From Pleomorphomonas sp. T1.2MG-36 (lineage in GTDB: Bacteria; Pseudomonadota; Alphaproteobacteria; Rhizobiales; Pleomorphomonadaceae), in the NCBI RefSeq assembly GCF_950100655.1, contig NZ_CATNLY010000012.1:806001-870000 (forward strand): a stretch of DNA of 64,000 nt, in the 5' to 3' direction. Shown in pieces: positions 17,552 through 27,161 of this stretch. Each line of letters starts with the position of its first letter. The stretch's first letter is position 1. The position numbers and the translations under genes were made by a program. Below the pieces are notes generated by a model that was given only the letters and a program-made list of their open reading frames with translations, ran no database searches and was not told the origin of the DNA.

Positions 17552-20131
17552 ATGTGGGATGATCTTCAGACCATCGAGCCGCACTTCCATTACCGAGGCG
17601 AGCGCACCCGATACATCGCCTTTCCGCTGGGCGGCCTCGGCACGGGCGGGTTCTCCATTTCCGGCAGCGGCCGTCTCATCGACTGGTCGATCCGCAACCG
17701 GCCCGCACTGCAGAGCTACAATGGCTACTCGCATTTCGCCATCAAGGCCGAACGCGACGGCGCCCTCGTCGATGCCCGCGTGCTCAACGGTCCTTACGAC
17801 CTCAATCCGGCCGGCGCGCCCGGCATGCGCAAGATGTTCGACGGCTTCGGGCATGGCGCCAATCGCCAGACGCTGGCCGGCGTTCCCCACTTCCGGTCGG
17901 TCGACTTCTACGGCCGTTTTCCCACCGCCGACCTCGTGTTCTCCGACGAGCGCTTTCCCGGCCGCGTGAGGCTGACCGCCTTCTCGCCATTCATTCCTCA
18001 CGACGACCGCAACTCGTCGATGCCGGTGGCGATGCTGGAGTTCGAGATCGTCAACACCAGCAAGGATCGGCTCGACTACACGCTGGCCGGCACGCTCGGC
18101 AACTATGGCTCGAACAGCGGCGACCACCGCTTCGTATCGAGCGACGGCCTGCATGCCCTCCATCTGTCCTCGGCCGACCCCGATCTTGCCGAAGCCGCGC
18201 GCGGCGATCTCACCATCGCCACCGACGCCCCCTTCATCGAGCATACCGACTACCATTTCCGCGGCCAGTGGTTCGACGATCTCGCCGTCTACTGGAAGGA
18301 GTTCGCCCGCCCGGGTCGCCTGCCGACGCGCCGCTACGATCACCCCCGCAGCCGTCACATGTACGCGCAGCCGGAACACGCGACGCTGGGCGTTCGCCTG
18401 TCACTGGCCCCCGGCGAAAAAAGGCGCGTCCGCTTCGTGATCTCCTGGAACTTCCCGAAGGGGGACGTCTACTGGGCCTATCGCGAGAAGCCGGACGGCG
18501 CCATTCCAGACCGGCCGACGCCGAACTGGACCAACTACTATTCGACCGTGTGGCCGAACTCGCTGGCGAGCGCCCGAGACGCGCTGTCCCGCTGGGACGA
18601 CCTCGCCGCCCGCACCTTCGCCTTCCGCGACAGCCTGTTCGGTTCGACGCTGCCGGTCGAGGTCAAGGATGCGGCCAGTGCGACCTTGGCGCTGCTGCGC
18701 ACGGCAACGGTGATCCGGCTCGAAGGCGGCGAACTCTGGGGCTGGGAGGGGCAGCATACCCACGATGGCTCCTGCGAGGGCAGCTGTACCCATGTGTGGA
18801 ACTATCAGCAGGCTTTGCCGCATCTGTTTCCCGCCGTGGAGCGGACGTTGCGGGAGACCGAGTTCAACTACAACATGCTGCCGTCCGGCGGCCTGACCTT
18901 CCGCCAGAAACTGCCACTCGGGTCGGGTTTCGACGTCATCGGTCCGTGCGCCGACGGCCATTTCGGCGCCATCGTCAAGACCTTCCGCGACTGGAGACTG
19001 TCCGGCGACACCGACTGGCTCCGCCGGCAGTGGCCCAAGGTCAGGAAAGCGCTTGAATACGCCTGGTCGGCCGAAAATCCCGATCGCTGGGACCCGGACA
19101 AGACCGGCATCCTGTCCGGCCGCCAGCATCAGACACTGGACATGGAACTGTTCGGCCCGAACTCCTGGCTGGGATCCATCTATGTCGCTGCCCTGTTCGC
19201 AGCCTCCGAGATGGCCGAGGCGCTCGGCGAAGCCGAACTGGCAGCCGAGACGCGGCGAATGGGCAAGGCCGGCGCCGACTATATCGACAGCGAGCTGTTC
19301 AACGGCCGCTGGTACATCCAGAAGATCGACCCCGGCGACAAGTCGATCCTGGAGCCGTTCGACGTCGGCCGCAACGCCGGCGTGCTGGCCGACCGTTTCA
19401 TGGATGTCTACTGGTCGGAAGAGTTCGGCGAGATCAAATACCAGATGGGCGAAGGCTGCATCTCCGACCAAATTCTCGGCGCATGGCACGCCGAGGTCTC
19501 GGGCCTGGGGGCCTTCCTCGATGCCGATCACGTGCAGACGGCCTTGAAGTCCGTCCATGCCAACAACTTCCGGCGAACGCTTGCGGATCACTTCAATCCT
19601 TGCCGCAACTACGCCTTCGAGGACGAAGGCGGGCTGCTGAACGCCACCTACCCAGAGGGCATCCGTCAACCGATGATCGCGGCGCCCTATGCCGAGGAGG
19701 TCTGGACCGGCATCGAGTACATGTCCGCCTCGCACATGATCATGCATGGTCTTGTCGACGAGGGCATGGACGTCGTCCGGGCCACCCGCGCCCGCCACAG
19801 CGGCGCCGAGCGGAACCCCTGGAGCGACATCGAATGCGGGTCCTACTACGCCCGCTCCATGTCGGCCTGGCAACTCGTCAACGCCTTCTCGGGACTGAGC
19901 GCCAACCTCGTTGCCGGCGAACTCCGCTTTGCCCCGAAGGCCTCGGGCGACTTCGTGCTGTTCTGGTCGGTCGGCGAAGGTTTCGGCACGCTGCGCCGGA
20001 CCGGCACAAAGCTTTCGATCACGGTGGATGGCGGCAGGCTGGCGGTTCCGACAGTGCTTGTCGATGAAAAGGCCTACACCCTGCCGCAACCACTCGCGGC
20101 TGGCGATATTCAGTTGCTCGGAGAAGAATAA
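17552..20131 (+). CDS. GH116 family beta-glycosidase (glucosylceramidase-like)
   Basis: An 859-residue protein with the two GH116 domains: an N-terminal beta-sandwich (RYIAFPLGGLGTGGFSIS near residue 20) and a C-terminal (alpha/alpha)6 barrel. Asp530 in HQTLDMELFGPNSWLGSIY aligns by motif with the family's acid/base aspartate. The region LWGWEGQHTHDGSCEGSCTH (about 395-414) corresponds to the nucleophile segment. There is no signal peptide, so it acts on material already imported. Known GH116 members cleave beta-glucosides, beta-xylosides or N-acetylglucosaminides; the specificity here is open. It lies between the permeases and the ATPase of one operon. Confidence 0.85.
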   Translation: MWDDLQTIEPHFHYRGERTRYIAFPLGGLGTGGFSISGSGRLIDWSIRNRPALQSYNGYSHFAIKAERDGALVDARVLNGPYDLNPAGAPGMRKMFDGFGHGANRQTLAGVPHFRSVDFYGRFPTADLVFSDERFPGRVRLTAFSPFIPHDDRNSSMPVAMLEFEIVNTSKDRLDYTLAGTLGNYGSNSGDHRFVSSDGLHALHLSSADPDLAEAARGDLTIATDAPFIEHTDYHFRGQWFDDLAVYWKEFARPGRLPTRRYDHPRSRHMYAQPEHATLGVRLSLAPGEKRRVRFVISWNFPKGDVYWAYREKPDGAIPDRPTPNWTNYYSTVWPNSLASARDALSRWDDLAARTFAFRDSLFGSTLPVEVKDAASATLALLRTATVIRLEGGELWGWEGQHTHDGSCEGSCTHVWNYQQALPHLFPAVERTLRETEFNYNMLPSGGLTFRQKLPLGSGFDVIGPCADGHFGAIVKTFRDWRLSGDTDWLRRQWPKVRKALEYAWSAENPDRWDPDKTGILSGRQHQTLDMELFGPNSWLGSIYVAALFAASEMAEALGEAELAAETRRMGKAGADYIDSELFNGRWYIQKIDPGDKSILEPFDVGRNAGVLADRFMDVYWSEEFGEIKYQMGEGCISDQILGAWHAEVSGLGAFLDADHVQTALKSVHANNFRRTLADHFNPCRNYAFEDEGGLLNATYPEGIRQPMIAAPYAEEVWTGIEYMSASHMIMHGLVDEGMDVVRATRARHSGAERNPWSDIECGSYYARSMSAWQLVNAFSGLSANLVAGELRFAPKASGDFVLFWSVGEGFGTLRRTGTKLSITVDGGRLAVPTVLVDEKAYTLPQPLAAGDIQLLGEE

Positions 20132-21231
20132 TGGCTGCGATCGAACTCAAGGACGTTCGCAAATCCTTCCTGGCCCTCGAAGTGATCCACGGCATCGATC
20201 TGGTCATACCCGACGGCTCGTTCACCGTGCTGGTCGGGCCGTCGGGCTGCGGCAAGTCGACCCTGCTTCGGATGATGGCCGGCCTGGAGGAGGTTACCTC
20301 CGGCGAGATCCACATCGATGGCAGCCGTTGCGACCATCTGGTGCCCTCGGCGCGTGGGATGGCCATGGTGTTCCAGTCCTATGCGCTCTATCCGCACATG
20401 TCGGTCGAGGAGAACCTGCGCTTCGGGCTGGAGAACCAGAGGATGGCCAAGGCGGAGATCGCCAGCCGCGTCGCCAAGGCGGCGGAGATCCTGCAGATCG
20501 GCCATCTTCTCGCCCGCCGGCCGAACCAGCTGTCCGGCGGGCAGAGCCAGCGCGTCGCCATCGGCCGAGCCATCGTCAAGGAGCCCAAGGCCTTCCTGTT
20601 CGACGAGCCGCTTTCCAATCTCGATGCCGAACTGCGCGTCAAGATGCGCGGCGAGCTGATCGCCCTGCATCGGCGCCTGAAATCCACCATGGTCTACGTC
20701 ACGCACGATCAGGTGGAGGCGATGACCATGGCCGACCAGATCGTCGTGCTGAACGAGGGACGCATCGAGCAGGTCGGCTCGCCGGTGGAGCTGTATGCAC
20801 GCCCCAACAACCTGTTCGTCGCCCGCTTCCTCGGCGCCCCGCCGATGAACATCCTGAAGGGACGCTTCCGCGCCGGGGAAACGCCGGCCGTCATCCTGGC
20901 CGATGGCACGGCCGTTGTCCTGCCCGGCCGGAAGATCTCGCTTGCCGACGGCAGCGACGTGTCGCTCGGCATCCGCCCAGAACACGCAGAACCGAAGCCG
21001 AACGGGCTCACGGCCAAGGTGCACACCACCGAAGTGCTCGGCTCCGGCACCATCGTCCACGCGACGACGGCGAACGGCGAGGAGTTCACCCTGTCGCTGC
21101 GCGGCATCAGCCGGGTGGAGGCGGGGGAAGCCATCTCGGTGGCGGTCGATCCCCGCTTCGCTCACATCTTCGATGGCGAAGGACGCGCCGTTGGCGCTAC
21201 CGACGACTGGCGGTCCGATTACCTCACCTGA
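20131..21231 (+). CDS. CUT1 sugar ABC transporter ATPase (MalK/UgpC type)
   Basis: A 366-residue ATPase whose ATG overlaps the preceding TAA by one base (TAATG). Walker [10 protein letters not shown], signature LSGGQSQRV, Walker [17 protein letters not shown] and VTHDQVEAM are intact, with a C-terminal TOBE-type domain. It powers the transporter of this operon. Confidence 0.93.
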   Translation: MAAIELKDVRKSFLALEVIHGIDLVIPDGSFTVLVGPSGCGKSTLLRMMAGLEEVTSGEIHIDGSRCDHLVPSARGMAMVFQSYALYPHMSVEENLRFGLENQRMAKAEIASRVAKAAEILQIGHLLARRPNQLSGGQSQRVAIGRAIVKEPKAFLFDEPLSNLDAELRVKMRGELIALHRRLKSTMVYVTHDQVEAMTMADQIVVLNEGRIEQVGSPVELYARPNNLFVARFLGAPPMNILKGRFRAGETPAVILADGTAVVLPGRKISLADGSDVSLGIRPEHAEPKPNGLTAKVHTTEVLGSGTIVHATTANGEEFTLSLRGISRVEAGEAISVAVDPRFAHIFDGEGRAVGATDDWRSDYLT

Positions 21232-21250
21232 CCCTCGGTGACGGCTCCGC

Positions 21251-22309
21251 TCATGGGCGATCGCCGTTGCGCCAGATCCGGCTGTCGATCACCAGCCGTT
21301 CAGCGCGCGGCGGTTTCCCCTCCATCTGATCGGCGAGACACTGGAAGATGGCCTCGGCGATCGCCTTTTCATCCTGCCGGGCGGAGACGATCCGGTTGGG
21401 CAGAAAGTCGAGGAGCGGATGATGGTCGAACGTTCCGAGCAGCATGCCCGGCGGCAACCCGTCCCGTGCTCCGGCCGCCTCCAGCGCCCCCTCGAAAACC
21501 AGAAGCGACGAGCAGACGAATGCCTTGGGCAACCCGCCCCGGCTGGCCATGACCTCGGTCATCAGGCGCTGGCCGGCGGCGACATCGTCGCTATCCGAGC
21601 TGAAGATCCGGGCTTCGCCATCGTCCAGCCCGTGGTCGGCGCAGGCGGCTAGAAACCCGCGGATACGCTCCTCCACGCTGGGCAGCCAACGGCTGGCGGC
21701 AAGGAAGACGGCATCTCCACGCTCCGTGAGGAGGATTTCGGTGAGCCGGCGGCCGGCAGCCTCGTTGTCCGTCACAACCATCGGATAGGGCTGGCCGGGG
21801 AAAGCGCGGTCGGCGATGACGACGGCGCAGGACCTGCGGCCGCTGGCCTTGGGGATGGCGGCCACCGGAGAGCATGGGGCGATCACCATTCCATCCACGC
21901 CGCGCTCCAGAAGGCGCGCGACGGCCCTCGCCTCGCCTGCCGGATCGTCGTGCGAGGAAGTGGTGAGGAGCACGAGCCCGGCGGCATGGCAGAGGTCTTC
22001 CAGCGCCGCCGTGAGATGGGCAAAGAAGGGGTTCGCCAGGTCGGGCAGCACAAGTCCGACGGCATCCGAGCGCTTGAGGCGCAAGCTGCGCGCCGTGCGA
22101 TCGATGACGATGCCATGCTCGCGGATGAACAGTTCAATCTGCTCGCGCGTCTGGGGCTTGATGCGAAAGCGCTCGGCTTGGCCGTTGACGACGAAGCGAA
22201 CGGTCGTCCGCGAGAAGCCGGTGGCGGCCGCCACCTCGTCGAGCGTCATTGGGGTCGAGGCGGGTCTGTTCCGATCGGGAGGTGTCGCCACTGTCTCGCC
22301 AAGCTCCAT
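21251..22309 (-). CDS. LacI-family transcriptional regulator
   Basis: A 352-residue protein. A helix-turn-helix at about residues 21-45 (MTLDEVAAATGFSRTTVRFV) has a slightly longer linker before FRIKPQTREQIE, as in FruR/Cra-like members. The ligand domain follows (VGLVLPDLANPFFAHLTAAL). The start is uncertain, because Met1 and Met21 are both weakly supported by ribosome binding sites. It lies downstream of the isomerase gene in the same direction and may regulate the kinase/isomerase pair. It converges on the ATPase gene at 21231. Confidence 0.85.
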   Translation of the reverse strand: MELGETVATPPDRNRPASTPMTLDEVAAATGFSRTTVRFVVNGQAERFRIKPQTREQIELFIREHGIVIDRTARSLRLKRSDAVGLVLPDLANPFFAHLTAALEDLCHAAGLVLLTTSSHDDPAGEARAVARLLERGVDGMVIAPCSPVAAIPKASGRRSCAVVIADRAFPGQPYPMVVTDNEAAGRRLTEILLTERGDAVFLAASRWLPSVEERIRGFLAACADHGLDDGEARIFSSDSDDVAAGQRLMTEVMASRGGLPKAFVCSSLLVFEGALEAAGARDGLPPGMLLGTFDHHPLLDFLPNRIVSARQDEKAIAEAIFQCLADQMEGKPPRAERLVIDSRIWRNGDRP

Positions 22310-22397
22310 CTCGCGGGACGTCCGCAGGCTGGCTTTGCCACCGACGGGACTGAGGGCGCTTATACTCCTTGTTCCGGCAAAGGCGAATCCGGAGGAC

Positions 22398-22428
22398 GGC
22401 TCCCGCGACCGAGATGGACGCGGGAGCC
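22398..22428. terminator. Hairpin after isomerase gene
   Basis: GGCTCCCGCG (22398-22407) pairs perfectly with CGCGGGAGCC (22419-22428) around an 11-base loop. It lies just after the minus-strand stop at 22436 and before the LacI gene. It probably ends or attenuates the kinase-isomerase transcript. Confidence 0.55.
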
Positions 22429-22435
22429 TTTGTCG

Positions 22436-24085
22436 TCAGAGCAGGCTTCGCGCGTCGCCCGCGACCTGTACCTTGATGTTCTGGGTGATCGCCTGGGCGA
22501 CGAAGGCCTTGAGCACGTCGGCGAGCTTGTCTTCGTCGACATAGGCGATGCTGATGTGGTTGGACTGATGACCGGCCATCAGCTCGTCCCGCCCGACGCC
22601 GTCGAGCACGGCGTTCAGAAGCGGCCACTCGTAGCAGGTGGCCTTGCGCCGCCGCTCGAACTCCTCTTCCGGCAGTTCGACGGCATGGGCGGTGCCGATC
22701 TGCATGATCACCGACGTGCCCTCATAGTGGGCGCGCGCCCAGAGAAGCCGCCCGGCCTTGCCCTGCCCGGTGATGGTCGAACCACCCTTAGGGAAGTACA
22801 TCGCCGGCTGGCGATAGCCGGTGGCGCCGGCGATGCCGCCCTTGAGATGGCCGAAGGGAACCGCGCCAGAGATCTCGAAGTCCCAGACGAACGCGCCATT
22901 CCAGTCGCTGCCCCAGCGGATGTCGTGCAGCGTCGTCTCCGACGGCAGACCGAGGCTGTCGAGCAGGCGGAACATCATGGTCTGCGGAATGGCCGTGCCC
23001 ATGTCGACTTCGTTGGCGCAGGTGATCGGCTTGCCGTCGCGGATGATGTGACCATCCTCTGCCGGGATCGGGAAGCGCTCCGTCGAGCCGATCGCACCCT
23101 CGGCGAAGTCGGAGGCGGCGCAGGAGCGTGCGAGACCCTGCTGGTACTGGACGCCGACGCAGGACAGGCCGAAGCGCTCGACGTAGCGGGCCATGGCGAT
23201 CATCATCGCCGCCTGCTCCTTGACCTGCTCGCGCGTCAGCTCAAGGGCGGGGTTCTTGCCGAACTTGAAGGTCATGCCGCGCTTCTCGTACCAGGCGACG
23301 CATTCCTCGCGCAGGGCATCGGGCACCTTGGCCATCTCGACCAGCAGGTCGGCCTGCGACAGGCTTTCGACCGGCATGCCGATGTCACAAAGCGCCTTCT
23401 GCGGGAAGACGCCGTTCATCATGCCCATGCACAGCGTGTCGAACAGGCCGAGGATCTCCTTGTGCCGGAGCGACCAGGCACCGACGGCGGCGCCGATCTT
23501 GCCGGCCTCGCTCTTCATGACCGGATGCGCGGCTGTGATGTCGGTGAGATAGGAAAGGTCGTGCTCGACCTTGCCCGTCTCCAGCCATGACTTCAGGCCG
23601 GTCAGGAAGAAGGCATCGTCGAAACTCTCCGACCACAGGCGGGAATAGGTCCGCCCAAGCGCCGTCAGCGAACCGGCCATGCACAGCATGCCGACGAGCC
23701 CCGGCCAGGTGCCGTCGAAGTTGGCGAGCAGCAGCACCGGGCCGCGATGGGTGGCCAGCGACGGCGCGATATGGTGCGAGTACTGCCAGGCGGTCAGCAG
23801 CACGATCACGGGCGCATCGGGATCGATCGAAGCGAACACGTCCGATCCTTCGCGCTGGCTAGCGATGAAGCCGTGCCCCTTGTCGGCCTTGATCGGATGG
23901 GCGCGCTTTGCCGTCTTGCCCAGCGAGGCCAACGCCTTGGTAAGCAGCGCCTCGTACTTGGCTTCGACCGGCCAGCACTCGACGTTGGCGCTCTCGCGCA
24001 GGTCGGCGTTGGTGACGAACAGCACCTCGTTCTTGGCCGGCTTGAGCAGCGCCGGGCTCGCCGGCAACGTGACATGTATACCCAT
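22436..24085 (-). CDS. L-fucose/L-arabinose isomerase-fold sugar isomerase
   Basis: A 549-residue cytoplasmic protein of the fucose-isomerase superfamily. Motifs that look like the metal site are ANEVDMGTAIPQ (glutamate), WDFEISGAVPFGHLKGG, and HQSNHISIAYVD near the C-terminus (histidine). It would convert an aldose to a ketose, which the FGGY kinase 25 bases upstream then phosphorylates. Fucose, D-arabinose and L-arabinose are possible substrates; sequence alone does not choose. Confidence 0.78.
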   Translation of the reverse strand: MGIHVTLPASPALLKPAKNEVLFVTNADLRESANVECWPVEAKYEALLTKALASLGKTAKRAHPIKADKGHGFIASQREGSDVFASIDPDAPVIVLLTAWQYSHHIAPSLATHRGPVLLLANFDGTWPGLVGMLCMAGSLTALGRTYSRLWSESFDDAFFLTGLKSWLETGKVEHDLSYLTDITAAHPVMKSEAGKIGAAVGAWSLRHKEILGLFDTLCMGMMNGVFPQKALCDIGMPVESLSQADLLVEMAKVPDALREECVAWYEKRGMTFKFGKNPALELTREQVKEQAAMMIAMARYVERFGLSCVGVQYQQGLARSCAASDFAEGAIGSTERFPIPAEDGHIIRDGKPITCANEVDMGTAIPQTMMFRLLDSLGLPSETTLHDIRWGSDWNGAFVWDFEISGAVPFGHLKGGIAGATGYRQPAMYFPKGGSTITGQGKAGRLLWARAHYEGTSVIMQIGTAHAVELPEEEFERRRKATCYEWPLLNAVLDGVGRDELMAGHQSNHISIAYVDEDKLADVLKAFVAQAITQNIKVQVAGDARSLL

Positions 24086-24110
24086 TGTTTCCTCCTTGTG
24101 ATCGCCGCGT

Positions 24111-25709
24111 TCAGCGAAAGTCGGCCATCAGGGCACGGCATTCGGCCTGCTGGTCGTAAAGCTTGAGAAAGACTGCGTATTTTGCGTCGTGGAAGGCACG
24201 CGTAGCCGGATCGGCGGCGTAGACTCTGCCGGGGCGGACCATGGCGGCGGCGGCCGCCGGGACGTCGACGAACGTGCCCGAGGCAACGGCCGCCAAGAGC
24301 ACGGCCCCCAGCGTGACGGCGTCATCGTCCTCGACGAGGCTGATATCGAGACCGATGGCGTTGGCGTGCTCGGCCATCAGCAGCGCATTGCGAGTACCGC
24401 CGCCGCACATGACGATGCGTTCGACACGATGACCGGCGCGGTTCATGGTTTCGATGATGTGGCGTGTGCCGTAGGCCAGTGCCTCAATGGTCGACAGGTA
24501 GAGACGCGCCAACGCCGGCACGCCATCCTCCAGAGTGAGACCGACGACCGAGCCTCGGGCCTCTGGATCGGCGCGCGGCGAACGATTGCCATGGTGGTCG
24601 GGCAGCACGTGCAGACCGGCGGAGGGATATGTCTCGCTTGCCCTGAGCTTCGCCACCTCTTCGTTGAGAAGGTCGAACACATGGCGTTTCTCTGCGCTGG
24701 CACGCGTCTCCTGCATCGTGAAGGCCGGCGATTGGCGCACCGTCCAATCCAGCAATGCGCCGGCGGCGCTCTGCCCGCCCTCGCCTAGCCACCAGCCCGG
24801 GATCATGGCGCCGAAGTAAGGCCCCCAGACACCGGGCACCATCACCGGATCCCGGCTCGCCACCATGTGGCAGTTCGATGTGCCGCCGATCAGCGCCAGC
24901 GTGCCGTCGGGCTGCGTACCCACCAGCGCAAGGCCGCCTGCGTGAGCGTCGATGATGCCCGTCGCCACAACGATACCCGGCGCAAGGCCGAGTTCCGCCG
25001 CCGGCGCAGCGCCAAGACGACCGGCCGACGAACCGAGCGGCATGATCCGTTCGGGGACGAGGTCGGTCAGCTCGGAGAGGCCGACCGCCGCCAGCATCGC
25101 CACCGAGAACCGCTCCTCGTGGGCCAGATAGTTCCACTTGCAGGCCAACGTGCAGACGCTCGCCACATCGGCATCCGTCATGCGCCACACCATATGGTCG
25201 GCAAGGTCCCGATAGCGGGCGACCCGGGCGTGACGCTCCGGCAGATGCCGCTTCAGCCAAAGGACCTTCGGCAGCTCCATCTCGATCGAAACCTCGCCAC
25301 CGACATAGGCGAGCGCGGGGTCTCCGGTGGCGTTGATCGCAGCGGCTTCGGCACCGGCGCGGTGATCCATCCACATGATGATGTCGCGGGCGGGATCGCC
25401 GTCCTCGGCCACCGATACCGGTCGGCCGTCGGCGTCGGAGGCAACCAGCGAGCAGGTCGCATCCACCCCGATGGCCACGATTCCGGCGGGATCGACGCCC
25501 GCCGCCGCGACGGCCTCCCGCACGGCGATGCAGGCATTGTCCCAGATATCGGCCGAGGACTGCTCGACGAAGAGCGGCTTGGGGTGGAACTGGCGGATCG
25601 GCCGGACCCTGAAGGCCAAGCGGTGGCCCGCCGCGTCGTAAATGCCGGCCCGGACGCTGGCCGAGCCGACGTCAATTCCGACGAAAAGCGGAGATGAGAG
25701 ATTGGTCAC
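24111..25709 (-). CDS. FGGY-family pentulose kinase (D-ribulokinase type)
   Basis: A 532-residue kinase from GTG 25709, preceded by AAGG. The longer open frame upstream lacks kinase similarity. Motifs are GIDVGSASVRAGIYD at the N-terminus, WMDHRA (characteristic of the ribulokinase/FGGY subgroup) and the C-terminal MCGGGTRNALLM ATP region. It should phosphorylate the ketose made by the neighbouring isomerase, most likely a ribulose. Together they form a short isomerase-kinase pathway into the pentose phosphate pool. Confidence 0.82.
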   Translation of the reverse strand: MTNLSSPLFVGIDVGSASVRAGIYDAAGHRLAFRVRPIRQFHPKPLFVEQSSADIWDNACIAVREAVAAAGVDPAGIVAIGVDATCSLVASDADGRPVSVAEDGDPARDIIMWMDHRAGAEAAAINATGDPALAYVGGEVSIEMELPKVLWLKRHLPERHARVARYRDLADHMVWRMTDADVASVCTLACKWNYLAHEERFSVAMLAAVGLSELTDLVPERIMPLGSSAGRLGAAPAAELGLAPGIVVATGIIDAHAGGLALVGTQPDGTLALIGGTSNCHMVASRDPVMVPGVWGPYFGAMIPGWWLGEGGQSAAGALLDWTVRQSPAFTMQETRASAEKRHVFDLLNEEVAKLRASETYPSAGLHVLPDHHGNRSPRADPEARGSVVGLTLEDGVPALARLYLSTIEALAYGTRHIIETMNRAGHRVERIVMCGGGTRNALLMAEHANAIGLDISLVEDDDAVTLGAVLLAAVASGTFVDVPAAAAAMVRPGRVYAADPATRAFHDAKYAVFLKLYDQQAECRALMADFR

Positions 25710-25724
25710 GCTGACAACCTTACT

Positions 25725-25742
25725 TGCTACCTCGTGGTAGCA
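25725..25742. promoter_or_regulatory. Inverted repeat at the kinase leader, possible operator
   Basis: TGCTACC (25725-25731) and GGTAGCA (25736-25742) are exact inverted repeats around TCGT, 15 bases before the GTG start. It could be an operator (the spacing suits GntR-type sites) or a small leader hairpin. Confidence 0.4.
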
Positions 25743-26196
25743 TTGAAATATGCTCAAAGACGACCGCCCCGCAAGCCGCGCTTTTCGGAATGCGACGAAA
25801 GTCGAATGGACCTTGAGGGCAGCGGGCATGAGCCTGTCGCCTGCCAAGGGCGCGTTCTGGATGCATGGGCACCACGATCTGTGGGCCTTGCGTGGCGGGG
25901 GCCGCGAACGCAAATGGCACCGGCCATATCGCCGGCACGGAAAGACGACGCCAAGACATCCGGGCAGGCAATTCTTCCGTCCTCGCACCCACAGAGAGCG
26001 GCGGCAGCGAGGTGGAAGGAGGATTTCTTTGGTGGCGATTCCGGAACGGAATGGATTTCCGAATCGCATGAGGCGTTTTCCTCAGGGTCGACCGCCCGCG
26101 AGACAACTGGAACCGTTTTCCCGTCAGAGATGTACCTTTTCCAGCCTGCCTAACCGACCGTTGTCATCGGCCATTCCCCAAGCTCAAAAATCTCCA
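25743..26196. other. Divergent intergenic stretch without a gene
   Basis: This 454-base stretch separates the kinase and binding-protein genes. Open frames here are arginine/proline-rich, overlap in several phases and have no recognisable domain or ribosome binding site. I see no gene. It should hold the kinase promoter. Confidence 0.6.
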
Positions 26197-26213
26197 ATTC
26201 CGTTTTTCGGAAT
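26197..26213. promoter_or_regulatory. IclR-type operator, copy 1
   Basis: ATTCCG-TTTTT-CGGAAT, extended by one more pair (C/G) outside, is a perfect inverted repeat abutting the -35 element of the binding-protein promoter. The same ATTCCG-N5-CGGAAT lies at 33236-33252 in front of the aldolase operon. Confidence 0.7.
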
Positions 26214-26240
26214 TGACATCCGATAATCAGAACTTATTCT
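26213..26240 (+). promoter_or_regulatory. Sigma-70 type promoter of amino-acid-type ABC operon
   Basis: TTGACA (26213-26218) and TATTCT (26235-26240) are separated by 16 bases, about 90 bases before the ATG at 26330. Confidence 0.6.
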
Positions 26241-26329
26241 AGCCGCATCGATCCAGCATCTGGTCCAACGGCTCCGAGGAATTGCCGACTGAAACGCATG
26301 GACGATGAAACCTGAGGGAGGTTATCAAG

Positions 26330-27151
26330 ATGAGAAGTGTGCTGAAATGCCTTGGCGCCATGGTTGGAGGCACCATGATGGCCGCCGCGTTCGCCGCGAT
26401 GAGCGCGGGACCTGCCGCGGCGCAGAGCATCGGCGACATCGACGCCAAGGGAAAGATCACGGTTGGCGTCCTGACCGGCATCCCCCCTTACGACACCGTG
26501 GACAGCAGCGGCAACACTGACGGCTTCCTCGTCGACCTCGCCCGCGACGTCGCCCAGAACCTCAAGGTCGAACTCGAGCTGGTTCCGGTCAACAATGCCT
26601 CGCGGGCAGCGGCCCTGGAGTCCGGCCGCGTCGACATGCTGATCGCCCACATGACGGCGACGCCGGAGCGCGCCAAGCTGTTCCTGATGACCAATCCTTA
26701 CGGCGCCTATGAAATGCGCTTCGTGGCAAAGAAGAGCATGCCACTGACCAAGATCGAGGATCTCGCCAACAAGCGCGTGTCGGTCCCCAAGGGCAGCACG
26801 CAGGACGTGGCGGTCAGCGCCCTCGGCGTCGAGGGCCTCGAAGTCGTCCGTTTTGACGACGATGCCCTTGCCATGCAGGCCCTCATCTCCGGCCAAGTGG
26901 ACGCCACCGCCGCCGTCGCCACCGTGGCCGGCGACGTCATCAAGAAGCGCAACCTTGAAGATCTCGAAGTGAAGTCCGAGGTTCCGTTGTTCACGCTCTA
27001 CTGGTCGATGGCCGTGCGCAAGGATGCCACCCAACTGCACCAGTGGCTCAACAACTTCATCTACTACGAGGAAGTGACCGGGCGCCTCGGTGCCTTGCAT
27101 GAAAAGTGGGTCGGCGTCCCGATCCCCGGCGGCAAGCTTCCGACCTTCTGA
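26330..27151 (+). CDS. Amino-acid-type (family 3) ABC substrate-binding protein
   Basis: A 273-residue protein from ATG 26330 after GGGAGG. A signal peptide ends at about residue 31 (PAAAQS). The family 3 fold follows (KITVGVLTGIPPYDTVD; GFLVDLARDVAQNL; GRVDMLIAHMTATPERAKLF). The family carries amino acids and related small acids. Its catabolic partners on the opposite strand (aldolases, RraA-like, SDR) suggest an organic or sugar acid ligand instead, which is inference. Confidence 0.9.
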   Translation: MRSVLKCLGAMVGGTMMAAAFAAMSAGPAAAQSIGDIDAKGKITVGVLTGIPPYDTVDSSGNTDGFLVDLARDVAQNLKVELELVPVNNASRAAALESGRVDMLIAHMTATPERAKLFLMTNPYGAYEMRFVAKKSMPLTKIEDLANKRVSVPKGSTQDVAVSALGVEGLEVVRFDDDALAMQALISGQVDATAAVATVAGDVIKKRNLEDLEVKSEVPLFTLYWSMAVRKDATQLHQWLNNFIYYEEVTGRLGALHEKWVGVPIPGGKLPTF

Positions 27152-27161
27152 GATCGCTCGG

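Noticed and set aside
25750..26226. Possible small gene in the kinase/binding-protein gap
   Set aside because: Frames in three phases overlap here, all Arg/Pro-rich without a ribosome binding site, and the 3' end runs into the IclR operator and promoter.
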